A DNA stretch of 64,000 bases, taken from the NCBI GenBank assembly GCA_002339345.1, contig DDKM01000103.1, positions 1 to 64,000 on the forward strand, read 5' to 3'. Every line of letters starts with the position of its first letter. Position 1 is the stretch's first letter. Of the stretch, positions 15,466 through 24,784 are shown piece by piece. Both the position numbers and the translations under genes were made by a program. This DNA comes from Firmicutes bacterium UBA2598. Lineage in GTDB: Bacteria; Bacillota; PH28-bin88. The notes under the pieces are model-generated. The model saw nothing but the letters and a program-made list of their open reading frames with translations. It did not search any database and was not told where the DNA came from.

Positions 15466-15501
15466 TAAAAAACTCCAACCCTCAAAGAGTTGGAGTTTTT
15501 T
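15466..15501. terminator. Bidirectional terminator
   Basis: AAAAAACTCCAAC and GTTGGAGTTTTTT flank an eight-to-ten-base loop, giving T-runs on both strands. On the minus strand it ends the cstA-type transcript. Confidence 0.85.
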
Positions 15502-15532
15502 GCTTGTTCTATGCGAACTATGCCTGCATAAG

Positions 15533-16969
15533 CTATGCCTTGACCGATGCGGAGCTCTCTTCAGGCTTCGCCCCAAAGGCGCGGGTACGGATGAGGAATA
15601 GACCCATGGCCAGCGCTGCAGCCAACATCCCTACCGGGTAGGAAATCTGGGTACCCAAACGGAAGCCTTCCGGCGCCTGGAGGATGTAGGTGATGGTGAC
15701 TGCGGTCATAAAGGTGGCCGGAATGGTGGTAATCCAGTGGAACTTCCCATTTTTGGCCAGGTAGGTGGCCGCCGTCCACAGCATAATCATGGCCAGAGTT
15801 TGGTTGGACCAGGCAAAGTACCGCCAGATAATGGTGAAGTCAAGCTGGCTCAAGGTATAACCTATTACGAACAAGGGGATGGATATCATGAACCTGTTGG
15901 CAATTTTACCCTGTTTTATACCCAAAAAGTCGGCGATGGTCAGGCGCGCGCTGCGGAACGCGGTATCGCCAGAGGTAATGGGGAGTACGATTACACCCAA
16001 AACCGCCAGTGTGCCGCCCACCGCCCCGAGCAGGGTAATGGAAATCTTGTTGACCACAGCACCCGGACCGCCATTGGCCAAAGCTTCCGCCAAACCGCCG
16101 GTGCCGCCGAAGAAGGTCATAGCCGCAGCAGCCCAGATGAGGGCGATAACGGATTCAGCAATCATAGCCCCGTAGAATACCCGGCGGCCCAGTTTTTCGT
16201 TTACAGTACAGCGGGCGATCAGCGGAGACTGGGTACCATGGAAACCGCTAATGGCGCCACAGGCGATGGTAATAAACAGCAGCGGCCAAATGGGTGCGTT
16301 CTTGGGGTGCAGGTTGGCCAGGGTCAGTTCGGGGATCTGGTACCCGCCGAAGAAAATTCCGCCGATGATACCAAAGGCCATGATGAGAAGTACCACGGCA
16401 AACACCGGGTAAATCCGGCCGATGACCTTGTCGATAGGCAACATAGTGGCCAGGATGTAGTACACCAAAATGATGATCACCCAGACACTCTTGGTAAGTG
16501 CCTCGGGGGTCAGTACCGCCAGCAGAGCAGCGGGACCGGTCATAAACACTGTACCCACCAGCACCAGCAGCACCACACTAAAGAAGTTGATGAAATACTT
16601 CATGCCCTTGCCCAGGTAACCGCCGACCATTTCGGGCACACTGGCGCCGCCATGGCGCATGGAGATCATCCCGGAAAAGTAGTCGTGCACCGCCCCGGCA
16701 AAGATGCCGCCAAGGACGATCCAGAGGAACGCCACGGGACCCCACAGAGCACCGGAAATGGCTCCGAAGACCGGCCCCAGCCCGGCAATGTTTAATAACT
16801 GAATGAGGAAGTTTTTCTTCCAGTCCAGGGGAACAAAGTCCACCCCGTCCTGCTGGGTAAGAGCCGGGGTCTTCCGGTTTTCATCGGCGCCGAAGACCCG
16901 TTCCACAATGGCTCCGTAGATGACATAACCCACAATGAGAGCTACAACGGAAACCAGAAAAGTGATCAT
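15533..16969 (-). CDS. CstA-family carbon starvation / pyruvate-type transporter
   Basis: A protein of 478 residues with about 12-13 membrane helices. The CstA signature is visible in NIAGLGPVFGAISGALWGPVAFLWI, GGIFAGAVHDYFSGMISMRHGG and FHGTQSPLIARC. Members import pyruvate or peptides (BtsT/YjiY, CstA). ATG at 16969 with AAGGAGG eight bases upstream is chosen; the longer frame to 17047 has no SD. The adjoining LytS/LytTR pair is a common regulator of such transporters, as with BtsSR-BtsT, so pyruvate uptake under sensor control is inferred. Confidence 0.9.
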   Translation of the reverse strand: MITFLVSVVALIVGYVIYGAIVERVFGADENRKTPALTQQDGVDFVPLDWKKNFLIQLLNIAGLGPVFGAISGALWGPVAFLWIVLGGIFAGAVHDYFSGMISMRHGGASVPEMVGGYLGKGMKYFINFFSVVLLVLVGTVFMTGPAALLAVLTPEALTKSVWVIIILVYYILATMLPIDKVIGRIYPVFAVVLLIMAFGIIGGIFFGGYQIPELTLANLHPKNAPIWPLLFITIACGAISGFHGTQSPLIARCTVNEKLGRRVFYGAMIAESVIALIWAAAAMTFFGGTGGLAEALANGGPGAVVNKISITLLGAVGGTLAVLGVIVLPITSGDTAFRSARLTIADFLGIKQGKIANRFMISIPLFVIGYTLSQLDFTIIWRYFAWSNQTLAMIMLWTAATYLAKNGKFHWITTIPATFMTAVTITYILQAPEGFRLGTQISYPVGMLAAALAMGLFLIRTRAFGAKPEESSASVKA

Positions 16970-17111
16970 GAACCCTACCTCCTTATAAGTGCAGAATTTC
17001 AACACAATTCTACATGAGGAGGGGTGACGGGCCAATGAATATGCCATAAGCGGTACCTATATTAACATCAAAGGGGAACATGCCTACATGGATGGGCGAG
17101 CGAACGGTTGT

Positions 17112-17149
17112 ACCCGAAAAGAATAGAGAGGTGCCTGATAGCGCCCCTC
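17112..17149 (-). terminator. Terminator after the LytTR regulator gene
   Basis: Minus strand GAGGGGCGC, a six-base loop and GCACCTCTC, then TATTCTTTTC. It separates the sensor operon from the transporter gene. Confidence 0.65.
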
Positions 17150-17164
17150 CCGTACCAAACAACC

Positions 17165-17944
17165 TCATAAGCCCATCCGTTCGCGAAACTCCTTGACAAA
17201 GTTCCGGCTAACCGGTAATTCCGACCCCTTAGGGTCATCCATCACCAGTTTGAGCGCCCCCTTGAACCAAGGGTGGATTTCCTTGATCCGGTCCCCGTTG
17301 ACCAGGAAAGCCCGGTGGGTGCGGATGAACCCCTTCCCCGCTAACCTTTGTTCCAGTTCATGGAGCGGCATCTTCACTTCCATAGTGCGTTGGGAAAGGT
17401 GCAGCCGGACATACCGGCCCTCGACGGTGGCGTAGACTACTTCGGCCGGGTCTATCAGCACCAATTTTCCACCCTCCTCAGCCACAATTTTGGCCGGAAC
17501 CCTGCCGCCGCCCTCCCGCGCCCGCAGTTCTTTTAGGACCTGGTCCACCTTGGCTGCCAGATCCTTTCCCCCATCCCTCACCCTGGCCTTTGCCCGGCAA
17601 AGGGCATCCCGCAGCCGGTCGGCGTCAATGGGTTTTAACAGGTAATCCACGGCGTTCAGTTCAAAGGCCTTGACTGCAAAGGCATCATAGGCGGTAGCAA
17701 AAATGACCATGGGAGGCGCCGACATAGCCGCCAACCGGGCTGCTACCTCCAATCCATCCATATCGTGCAATTGGATATCAAGAAACACCACATCGGGATC
17801 CACGAGGGGAATAAGTTCCAAGGCTTCTTCCCCTGACCCTGCCGTCCCCGCCACCTCCACTCCGGGGATGTTCTCCAGCAGGAACTGCAGCTCCTGGCGG
17901 GCAGGGGGCTCGTCATCCACAACAAAGCATTTGATTGTCTCCAT
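17165..17944 (-). CDS. LytTR-family response regulator
   Basis: A 259-residue regulator. The receiver domain (residues 1-120) has DDEPPAR, the phospho-acceptor Asp in VVFLDIQLHDMDG and LLKPID. The C-terminal LytTR DNA-binding domain (about 155-259) includes YATVEGRYVRLHL and FIRTHRAFLVN. Its start overlaps the sensor kinase gene by 32 bases. It probably activates the neighbouring CstA-family gene; no clear LytTR binding repeat was found in the 195-base gap. Confidence 0.92.
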   Translation of the reverse strand: METIKCFVVDDEPPARQELQFLLENIPGVEVAGTAGSGEEALELIPLVDPDVVFLDIQLHDMDGLEVAARLAAMSAPPMVIFATAYDAFAVKAFELNAVDYLLKPIDADRLRDALCRAKARVRDGGKDLAAKVDQVLKELRAREGGGRVPAKIVAEEGGKLVLIDPAEVVYATVEGRYVRLHLSQRTMEVKMPLHELEQRLAGKGFIRTHRAFLVNGDRIKEIHPWFKGALKLVMDDPKGSELPVSRNFVKEFRERMGL

Positions 17945-19640
17945 TTTGCGCCTCCTGCAGCGGAATCCGCATTTCCACTTTTGTGCCCAGCCCTACCTGG
18001 CTGGTGATTACCAAACCTGACCGGGGGCCATAAAGGCTCCTTAACCGCTCGTGCACATTCTTTAGCCCGATCCCCAGTCCCTTACAATTTCGCGAAGTTC
18101 TCTCCTGCAGCAATCCCTCAAGGATTTCGGTTGCAATGCCCACCCCTTCATCCTTAACTTGAATGCAGACCTCTGCCTGGTCAAGGGTAACTGCAATCTC
18201 CACCGTCCCACCTCCCCTTTTGGGCAGCAAGCCGTGCAGTACGGCGTTCTCCACCAGGGGCTGGATGCTAAGGCCCGGAATCAGGGCAGTTTCCGCCCCG
18301 GGGTCGATGTGGTACACCACCTTCAAGCGGTGGCCGAACCTGGCCTGTTCAATGGCCAGATAGGTTTCTACGTGTTTTAATTCTTCCCGCAGGGGAACCA
18401 GGTCATTACCCCGCTGGAGATTCTGGCGGAAAAAGTCCCCAATCTGCAAGAGCAGGCGCCGGGCGGTTTCCGGGTCCGTGCGGCAAAAGGAAACCACTGT
18501 GTTTAGCACATTAAACAGGAAATGAGGGTTAATCTGGGCCTGTAGGGCACGAATCTCCGCATCGGCCCTTAGTTTTTGCTGTTTTTCCCATTCGGCTGCT
18601 TCCAGCTGGGTGGAAAAAAGTCGGCCCAGGCCACAAGCAAATTCCAGATCGATGCTGCTGATCTCTTGTTTCCCCGTATGATAAAGCTTCAGCGCCCCGA
18701 TCACCTCATCCCGCCTCTTTAAGGGAACGATGACCGCAGAACTCAAAACACAGCCCTCATGGGGACACCCCACCTGCTCCCGATTTTCTGCCACACCATA
18801 TTCACCGGTAGTCAGCACCTTCTGGGTCAGGTGGGTGAGAATGCCTTTGCCCGGCAGATGATGGTCTTCCCCGGCCCCCACATGGACCAGGATCCGCTCC
18901 CGGTCAGTGATGGAAACCGCTGCCGCCTTGGTGGCATCTAAAATTATGCGGGCTACCTGGCTAGCGGATTCCGGGATCAAGCCCTGGCGCAGGTAAGGGA
19001 GGGTAAGATCGGCAATCTGCAGCGCCTTCTGGGCCTGGACCGCTCCTGCCCTTTCCTGTTCCTGCACCACGCTGTGGATGATGGCCACAAAAATGGCCGT
19101 TCCGGCAGCATTAACCAGGATCATGGGCAGCCCGATTACCTGTACTAACCCCCAGGCGGCGGCATAGGGTTTAGCCACCAGGAGAATAATCAGCATTTGG
19201 ATCATTTCCGCCACAAGGCCCGTCCAAAAGGCAACCTGCCAGTCGGTTACCCTGCGGCCGTACCGCAGGTACACCAGTCCCCCTATGCCGCCCTCCACAA
19301 AGGTTGACAGACCACAGGCAAAGGCGGTGAAACCTCCGATGAGGTACCTGTGGAAACCGGCCAAAAACCCGGCCCCCAGTCCAACCAGCGGACCCCCCAG
19401 CAATCCCCCCGCCAAAGGCCCGATAACCCGGGAGTTGGCCAGGGCGCCCTGGACCGGGATGCCGGTATAGGTTCCCAGCACCCCTACCAACCCGAAAACC
19501 ACAGTAAGTAACACCTTTTCCTTACTGCTGGCCCGGTGATTTAACAGCCGACGAAAAATGCGGCTCCGGGTCAATATAAAGGCAATGGTCGCCACCACGC
19601 TCATTCTTTCCAGCAGAGAGATAAAAAGTTCGGAAACCAT
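17913..19640 (-). CDS. LytS-family sensor histidine kinase
   Basis: A protein of about 575 residues. The N-terminus is a 5TM-LYT sensor with five to six helices (residues 1-195), then a GAF domain (about 220-355), a His_kinase box with the phospho-acceptor His in QINPHFLFNVLNTV, and an ATPase domain with ENAVLHGL and GIGLKNVHERL. This is the LytS/BtsS layout, which in BtsS senses pyruvate. ATG at 19640 has GAGG eight bases upstream; GTG at 19649 is the alternative. Confidence 0.92.
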   Translation of the reverse strand: MVSELFISLLERMSVVATIAFILTRSRIFRRLLNHRASSKEKVLLTVVFGLVGVLGTYTGIPVQGALANSRVIGPLAGGLLGGPLVGLGAGFLAGFHRYLIGGFTAFACGLSTFVEGGIGGLVYLRYGRRVTDWQVAFWTGLVAEMIQMLIILLVAKPYAAAWGLVQVIGLPMILVNAAGTAIFVAIIHSVVQEQERAGAVQAQKALQIADLTLPYLRQGLIPESASQVARIILDATKAAAVSITDRERILVHVGAGEDHHLPGKGILTHLTQKVLTTGEYGVAENREQVGCPHEGCVLSSAVIVPLKRRDEVIGALKLYHTGKQEISSIDLEFACGLGRLFSTQLEAAEWEKQQKLRADAEIRALQAQINPHFLFNVLNTVVSFCRTDPETARRLLLQIGDFFRQNLQRGNDLVPLREELKHVETYLAIEQARFGHRLKVVYHIDPGAETALIPGLSIQPLVENAVLHGLLPKRGGGTVEIAVTLDQAEVCIQVKDEGVGIATEILEGLLQERTSRNCKGLGIGLKNVHERLRSLYGPRSGLVITSQVGLGTKVEMRIPLQEAQNGDNQMLCCG

Positions 19641-19746
19641 CCACTTCACCTCACCCTGCCATTATAGCTCACTGTTCTAGCCTAGGGGTAGGTAATTTGT
19701 GGAAAATGAGCCTGCCTAGTTAAGGATGTAAACCACCTTACTGGCG

Positions 19747-20072
19747 ATGATGGTCATTTCCACGGGAATATCCCTCGCAGTGATGTGGATTTTGCCTTAT
19801 TGTTGGCCTACTATTTGTGTGGCAAAAATTAGGCGAAGCCAGAATAGGAGTGCAACAACCTAAATTCTGTGGGAAATGCCATAACATTGACATAGTCAAC
19901 GGAAATGGACCCAAAACCACGGATTCGAGGCACGCCAGGACATAACCGGCTGTGTTAGATGTCATTTGGCGGTGATTGCCGTAAGGTCCAATTCCATTAC
20001 GGGTGTTTTAGCTGTCATGATAGAACAAGCTGTGCAAGATGCCATATAAAAAATTTAATGGCTCCAAGGTGA
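19747..20072 (+). pseudogene. Decayed NapC/NrfH-type multihaem cytochrome c
   Basis: Four haem-binding CxxCH motifs lie within 180 bases but in three frames: CGKCH (19868-19882), CVRCH (19951-19965), CFSCH (20004-20018) and CARCH (20031-20045). The first is preceded by a hydrophobic segment LIVGLLFVWQKLG and followed by DSRHART, as in membrane-anchored NapC/NrfH cytochromes. At least three frameshifts are needed to join the pieces, so no full product can be made. It lies between the LytS gene and the lysine island. Such debris hints at a lost respiratory function. Confidence 0.65.
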
Positions 20073-20091
20073 AAGCCGCCCCACCGGCTGC

Positions 20092-20913
20092 TCAGGTACT
20101 TTTTTTGAGGCCCAACAGTTCCCGCGCCTCGGCGGGGCTAGCCGCTTCCCGCCCCAGTTCCCGGCCCAGGCGGGCGATGCGCTCCACCAGTTGGGCATTG
20201 CTGTCGGCCAGTACGCCTTTGGCGTAGTAGATATTGTCTTCAAACCCCACCCGGACATGGCCGCCCAGGATAATGGCCATCACCCCCAGGGTCAATTGGG
20301 CCTTGCCAATGCCCGCCACCGACCAGGTGGAGCCGAGCGGCAGGGACTCCACCATGTGGAGGAGGTCTTTGGGTGTTCCGGGTATACCGCCCGGCACCCC
20401 CATCACCAGATTGAAATGGAGGGGCGGCGCCAGCAGGCCCTTGTTGACCAGCCGCAGGGCACTGGCAATCATACCGGTATCGAATACCTCCACCTCCGGC
20501 TTTACCCCGTACTCCCCCATCCTCCGGGCGAACAGCTCGATGTCTTGGGGATGATTATAAAACACCTCATCCCCGAAGTTAACTGACCCGGTGGTCATGG
20601 TAGCCATTTCCGGACGCAGGGAGACCGGCGCCAAACGCTCTTCGGGGGTCATACCCACCGCCCCGCCGGTAGATACCTGGATTATAGCATCACACCTCTC
20701 CCTGATGCGCGTTATAGTCTCCCGGAACACCTCCCGGTCCTGGGTGGGGGTGCCGTCGGGTTTACGCACATGGAGATGGATGATGGACGCACCCGCCTGA
20801 TACGCTTCATAAGCGGCCTGGGCGATCTCTTGGGGGGTGATGGGCAGCCGGGGGTGGTCAAGCCTGGTCACTTCCGCCCCCACCAGCGCGGCGGTGATAA
20901 TAAGCTTATGCAT
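20092..20913 (-). CDS. kce: 3-keto-5-aminohexanoate cleavage enzyme Kce
   Basis: A 273-residue BKACE/DUF849 TIM-barrel enzyme. It reacts 3-keto-5-aminohexanoate with acetyl-CoA to give acetoacetate and L-3-aminobutyryl-CoA. The zinc ligands His46 and His48 appear in IIHLHVR, and the late Glu in HVRVGFEDNIYY; VSTGG and PGGIPGTP line the active site. It is the last gene of the lysine run, and its start overlaps kal by eight bases. The order fits the Kce in the characterised Clostridium-type pathway rather than another BKACE activity. Confidence 0.92.
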   Translation of the reverse strand: MHKLIITAALVGAEVTRLDHPRLPITPQEIAQAAYEAYQAGASIIHLHVRKPDGTPTQDREVFRETITRIRERCDAIIQVSTGGAVGMTPEERLAPVSLRPEMATMTTGSVNFGDEVFYNHPQDIELFARRMGEYGVKPEVEVFDTGMIASALRLVNKGLLAPPLHFNLVMGVPGGIPGTPKDLLHMVESLPLGSTWSVAGIGKAQLTLGVMAIILGGHVRVGFEDNIYYAKGVLADSNAQLVERIARLGRELGREAASPAEARELLGLKKST

Positions 20914-21307
20914 GGGTTTTACGCTGGCAGTGGGCCGGGACTACACAGGTTCCCGTTGCCCGGCATACCACCACCGGTTCGGGCAACACGTCGGCAGCGG
21001 AGGGCTGGCCGGGAATCCCCGCAGGCGAGATGACCTTTCTGGCCTCAAACTCCATTTTACGGGAAGTGCGGCCCACCGAAAGGATGCGGCCTACCGCCTC
21101 GATGTAATCCCCCGCATAGACCGGTTTTAAAAATTCCACCTTGTCATAGGCCACGAACAACCCTTCATCCCCATCGTAACGGATAAGCAGTTCGGTAGCC
21201 ACATCCCCAAACAGGTTCAGCATTTTGGCGCCATCCACCAACCCGCCGCCGTAATGGGCGTCGTGAGCGCTAATACGTACGCGGATTATGCTTTCCGCCT
21301 TTTCCAT
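20906..21307 (-). CDS. kal: 3-aminobutyryl-CoA ammonia-lyase Kal
   Basis: A 133-residue hotdog-fold protein. It removes ammonia from L-3-aminobutyryl-CoA to give crotonyl-CoA. The family opening IRVRISAHDAHYGGGLVDGAKML and the later VEFLKPVYAGDYIEA are clear. It sits between kamE and kce, as in other lysine-fermentation clusters. SD GGGGGA lies about ten bases before the ATG. Confidence 0.9.
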   Translation of the reverse strand: MEKAESIIRVRISAHDAHYGGGLVDGAKMLNLFGDVATELLIRYDGDEGLFVAYDKVEFLKPVYAGDYIEAVGRILSVGRTSRKMEFEARKVISPAGIPGQPSAADVLPEPVVVCRATGTCVVPAHCQRKTHA

Positions 21308-21309
21308 GT

Positions 21310-22056
21310 TTACTTCATCCCCCTTTTTACCATCTCCTGGACTACGAAAGAGGCCACGTGCTCCGCATAGGTGTGGGGACCAAACCCGGCGTCATACCCC
21401 AGTTCTTTAGCCAGTTCATGGGTAATGCGCGGCCCCCCGACCACCAAAACTATCCTTTCCCTAATGCCCTCCGCTTCCAGCATATCCACCAAGCGGGTGA
21501 GGTTAGCCAGATGGACGTTTTTCTGGGTCACTACCTGGGATACCAGCAAGGCATCGGCGTGATGCCGGATTGCCCTCCCCGCCAGTTCCTCTGAACTCAC
21601 CTGGGCGCCAAGGTTGATGGCATTGATCTGGTGGTAGCTTTCCAGACCTTTGTGGCCATTGTAGCCCTTCATGTTCATAATGGCATCGATGCCCACGGTG
21701 TGGGCATCGGTTTCGATGCATGCTCCGATAAAGGTTAGCTTGCGGCCGAAGTGCTGCCCGATGAAATTGTCTATTTCGTCTTTGGACATGACGGTGTATT
21801 CGGCTCTGGTGACAGCAATCTGGCTCAAATCCACCCAGTGGGTGCACCTGCCATAAAGGATGAAAAAAGAGAAACCCTGGCCCAGGTCTTCACGGTGGAC
21901 TACGCTGGCCTCTGTTATACCCATCTGTTCCGCGAGCCTGCGGGCGGCCTCCTGGGCCACTTCGCTTAATGGCAGGGGCAATGTGAACGACAGCTGCACC
22001 ATCCCGTCGTTCATACTATCACCATAGGGTTTCACCCGAACTGCCTCTGCCTGCAC
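21310..22056 (-). CDS. kamE: Lysine 5,6-aminomutase beta subunit KamE
   Basis: A 248-residue subunit that binds adenosylcobalamin and PLP. His119 in DAHTVGID is the expected cobalt ligand (DxHxxG motif), and Lys130 lies eleven residues later, matching the spacing of the PLP-Schiff-base lysine in the known enzyme. The Rossmann-like B12 domain follows (VVTQKNVHLANL, IVLVVGGPRITHELAKELGYDAGFGP). It moves an amino group between C6 and C5 of beta-lysine. Start GTG with GGAGG seven bases upstream; kamD ends five bases before. Confidence 0.95.
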   Translation of the reverse strand: MQAEAVRVKPYGDSMNDGMVQLSFTLPLPLSEVAQEAARRLAEQMGITEASVVHREDLGQGFSFFILYGRCTHWVDLSQIAVTRAEYTVMSKDEIDNFIGQHFGRKLTFIGACIETDAHTVGIDAIMNMKGYNGHKGLESYHQINAINLGAQVSSEELAGRAIRHHADALLVSQVVTQKNVHLANLTRLVDMLEAEGIRERIVLVVGGPRITHELAKELGYDAGFGPHTYAEHVASFVVQEMVKRGMK

Positions 22057-22060
22057 TTTG

Positions 22061-23623
22061 CTACCTCCCCCCTAACTTTCCAGAAAGCATCAGTTCAGTG
22101 AATGGGTTGTAATAATCGGCAGTCTTAGGAACTACTCCCGATAATCCCTTGCCGCCTTCAGGAAAGCGGCAGATGTCCGCAAACATCCCTCGGCCGATAG
22201 CCTGCATTAACCCCATGGCCTCTATTTCCATAAGCATTGCTGCCGCCTGGCATAAAACCTGGTTAGCCCGCTTTTGGATGCGTCCTCCTGGCTTGAACTC
22301 AATTTCTTCACCCAGATGGCGCATGTTATTGAATATATACCTGGCGTTTTCGATACTAAGATAACGGTCGTGCAAAAGTGGGGTGTGAATGGCCTCGGTC
22401 AACATCCCCAATAGATGAATGGTCTGCCCAGTTACCACCGAAGTGACGTTGAACAGGGCGTCCTGGACATGCCCTTTAAAGATGTTGCCGGTCATGTACT
22501 TGGTGGGTGGCATATACTTCACAGGCGATGTGGGAAAGACCTGCCGCACCAGCTGGGCCTGGGCCAGCTCCCACAAAAAACCGTCCTCCATGTCCGGGTC
22601 CATTTCAAAGGCATGCCCCAACCCCATCTGTTCCTCGGTCAACCCGCTTAGCAGGCCGAATTGTTCGTTAATAAACTGGGAAGCCAGTACGGTGTGGGCT
22701 TGGGTATAGGCATCGGCGGTGGTCAGGTAGTTGTCTTCACCGGTATTGATGACAATACCGGCATAGGCGTTGATCATCCGTGAAAAGAACTGATCGATAA
22801 AGGTCCGCTGCATGTTAATATCCCGGAAAATGATGCCGTACATGGAGTCATTAAGCATCATATCCAGCCGTTCCAGCGCTCCCATAACCGCAATTTCCGG
22901 CATGCACAGGCCCGAGCAGTAGTTGGTGAGGCGGATGTAGCGGCCTATTTGCTCCCCCACCTCGTCCAGCGCCCGGCGCATAAGGCGAAAGTTTTCCTGA
23001 GTGGCGTAGGTTCCGCCAAAACCTTCGGTGGTAGCGCCGTAGGGCACGTAGTCCAAAAGGCTCTGGCCGGTGGTACGGATAACAGCGATGATGTCAGCCC
23101 CCTGCCTGGCCGCGGCCTGGGCCTGTTTGATGTCTTCGTAGATATTACCGGTAGCCACAATGAGGTAAAGGTAAGGAGGCTCCCCCATTCCCAGCCTTTC
23201 CACCAGCTTATTCTTTTCCTCTCGTTTTGCCTGGATAGCGGCACAAGCCTGTTCCGCCAGACTGTGCGCCAGTTCGGTCACCGCCCCCTCGTCACCCGGG
23301 GGTACGCCGTCCAAATGGAGGCTGCCCCCGGCCACACGTAAAGCCACCTCCTGGGCAGTAATCCCGTGGAACCTCATGGCGTTGGCCACCGGGTAGACAG
23401 CCCCCTTGCCCAGCATACCTTTTTTATGCAGGTGGTCCACCACCACGTTGGGCAGGGGAACCCCCTGGTCATTTACGCCATCCACCCCGAAGAGCCTCAA
23501 GGTAGCCCTTTCCACTGTGGTAGTGGTATAAGAGCTTACCTGCTCCCAGACCTGGACGGCTATGTTCCTTGCCCTGGTACGGGCTTGATCGATAAGTTCG
23601 GTATCTAATGACAGATGGGGCAC
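22061..23623 (-). CDS. kamD: Lysine 5,6-aminomutase alpha subunit KamD
   Basis: A 520-residue TIM-barrel subunit. It pairs with KamE to convert beta-lysine (or D-lysine) to 3,5- (or 2,5-) diaminohexanoate by a radical mechanism. Typical stretches are LRLFGVDGVND, IIAVIRTTGQSLLDYVPYGATTEGFGGTYATQENFRLMR and MNDSMYGIIFRDINMQRTFIDQFFSRMINAYAGI (quoted in parts from the family core). GTG start, SD GGAGG at eight bases. Length is normal. Confidence 0.95.
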   Translation of the reverse strand: MPHLSLDTELIDQARTRARNIAVQVWEQVSSYTTTTVERATLRLFGVDGVNDQGVPLPNVVVDHLHKKGMLGKGAVYPVANAMRFHGITAQEVALRVAGGSLHLDGVPPGDEGAVTELAHSLAEQACAAIQAKREEKNKLVERLGMGEPPYLYLIVATGNIYEDIKQAQAAARQGADIIAVIRTTGQSLLDYVPYGATTEGFGGTYATQENFRLMRRALDEVGEQIGRYIRLTNYCSGLCMPEIAVMGALERLDMMLNDSMYGIIFRDINMQRTFIDQFFSRMINAYAGIVINTGEDNYLTTADAYTQAHTVLASQFINEQFGLLSGLTEEQMGLGHAFEMDPDMEDGFLWELAQAQLVRQVFPTSPVKYMPPTKYMTGNIFKGHVQDALFNVTSVVTGQTIHLLGMLTEAIHTPLLHDRYLSIENARYIFNNMRHLGEEIEFKPGGRIQKRANQVLCQAAAMLMEIEAMGLMQAIGRGMFADICRFPEGGKGLSGVVPKTADYYNPFTELMLSGKLGGR

Positions 23624-23715
23624 CTACACTCCCTCCCCCTTCGCCAACTTTCTCCTTATCCCCTCGCGTATTCTGCAGTGTCGTTCACCATGGTGCTCTT
23701 TTATCAGCGCTCTTT

Positions 23716-24765
23716 TCATACCCGATAGCCCTTTCCAGCCACCACGTCCACCACCGGGTAGGGGAGAAACACCTCCCCCGCTGCCTTAAGAAAGGCTTCC
23801 TGGTCGAAGCCTGGGCTTAGGGGAGAAGTGGGGTTAAGGGTCACCGCTGCCAGGCGGATGGGCTCCGTGACACTGATGGACCCCCCGGCTGCCACGAAAC
23901 CCCGCCAGACCTGCCTGGCGGCGAAAAGGCTGGCACCGCTCCTGATGACAAGATGTATGGGACCGGCTCTGGCCATTCCATCATTTAATGCGGCCAATAC
24001 CCCGTCCCCTACCGCCCCGGCCAGCACCACCAGCCTGGTATCCGGGGTGAGGGACTGGGCAATGGCTTCCCCTGATATGAGGGACCCGCCTACTGCCAAT
24101 AATCGCATCTCCCCGGCCTGGGTAACCAGTGTTGCCTTGGCCTGGTGCATCAGGTCGAGGCAAAAGGGCAGCAGCTCCTGGGTTACCTGGGGCAAGGCAA
24201 ACCTTTCCACCCGGTCCAGCGTTTTGGCCAACACATCGGGTATGGTGGAGCCCAGGGCTGCTCCGGTAGCCAGGATAACGCCGTCGGCCAGGGTTGGAGC
24301 AGCTGAACTCACCCTATCCAGTGCACCGTCAACCAGCACCAGATCCGCCCCGTAGGCAAAGAGGGTACCGACCACTTTCCGCTGCTGCCACCCCAGGGTA
24401 GGACCGGTTAGCTCCACAAACCCCGGGGTGATGACCCGGTAAAGGAACACTTCACCCATGGCGGTGGAATAGCCGGTACCCGCCAGCAGGTCCAACTCCA
24501 CCTCACGATGTGCCAGACTTCCCAGCGTAGTAGCCAAAAGAGTGCTGGTTGGGGCATAGATCCCGGGTTTGGGAATATTAAAGACCGCGTCAACCCCTTC
24601 TCCGTCCCGGCCGATGGAAATAAGGCCCAGGGTCAACCCGCGCACGGCTGCCTCGGCAACCAGGTGGTTTAGGGTTACCGTTTTCCCCACATTTTTGGCC
24701 ATCCCCACCACAGATACGCTTTTTAGTTGATGTTTTAAGACTATATCCAGCAACAACCGTCCCAA
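23716..24765 (-). CDS. kamB: KamB-type lysine 5,6-aminomutase reactivase subunit
   Basis: A 349-residue protein with a P-loop GMAKNVGKT near residues 21-29 (the GxxxxxGKT spacing also seen in dethiobiotin synthetase-like NTPases) and LVLVDGALDR as a probable Walker B. Proteins of this type in lysine clusters are named KamB and are thought to help reactivate the aminomutase together with the MutS-like KamC. It lies between kdd and kamD. No kamC is present in the window. The TTG start has AGGGG close upstream. Confidence 0.75.
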   Translation of the reverse strand: MGRLLLDIVLKHQLKSVSVVGMAKNVGKTVTLNHLVAEAAVRGLTLGLISIGRDGEGVDAVFNIPKPGIYAPTSTLLATTLGSLAHREVELDLLAGTGYSTAMGEVFLYRVITPGFVELTGPTLGWQQRKVVGTLFAYGADLVLVDGALDRVSSAAPTLADGVILATGAALGSTIPDVLAKTLDRVERFALPQVTQELLPFCLDLMHQAKATLVTQAGEMRLLAVGGSLISGEAIAQSLTPDTRLVVLAGAVGDGVLAALNDGMARAGPIHLVIRSGASLFAARQVWRGFVAAGGSISVTEPIRLAAVTLNPTSPLSPGFDQEAFLKAAGEVFLPYPVVDVVAGKGYRV

Positions 24766-24784
24766 CCCACCCCTGGTTCCTTAA

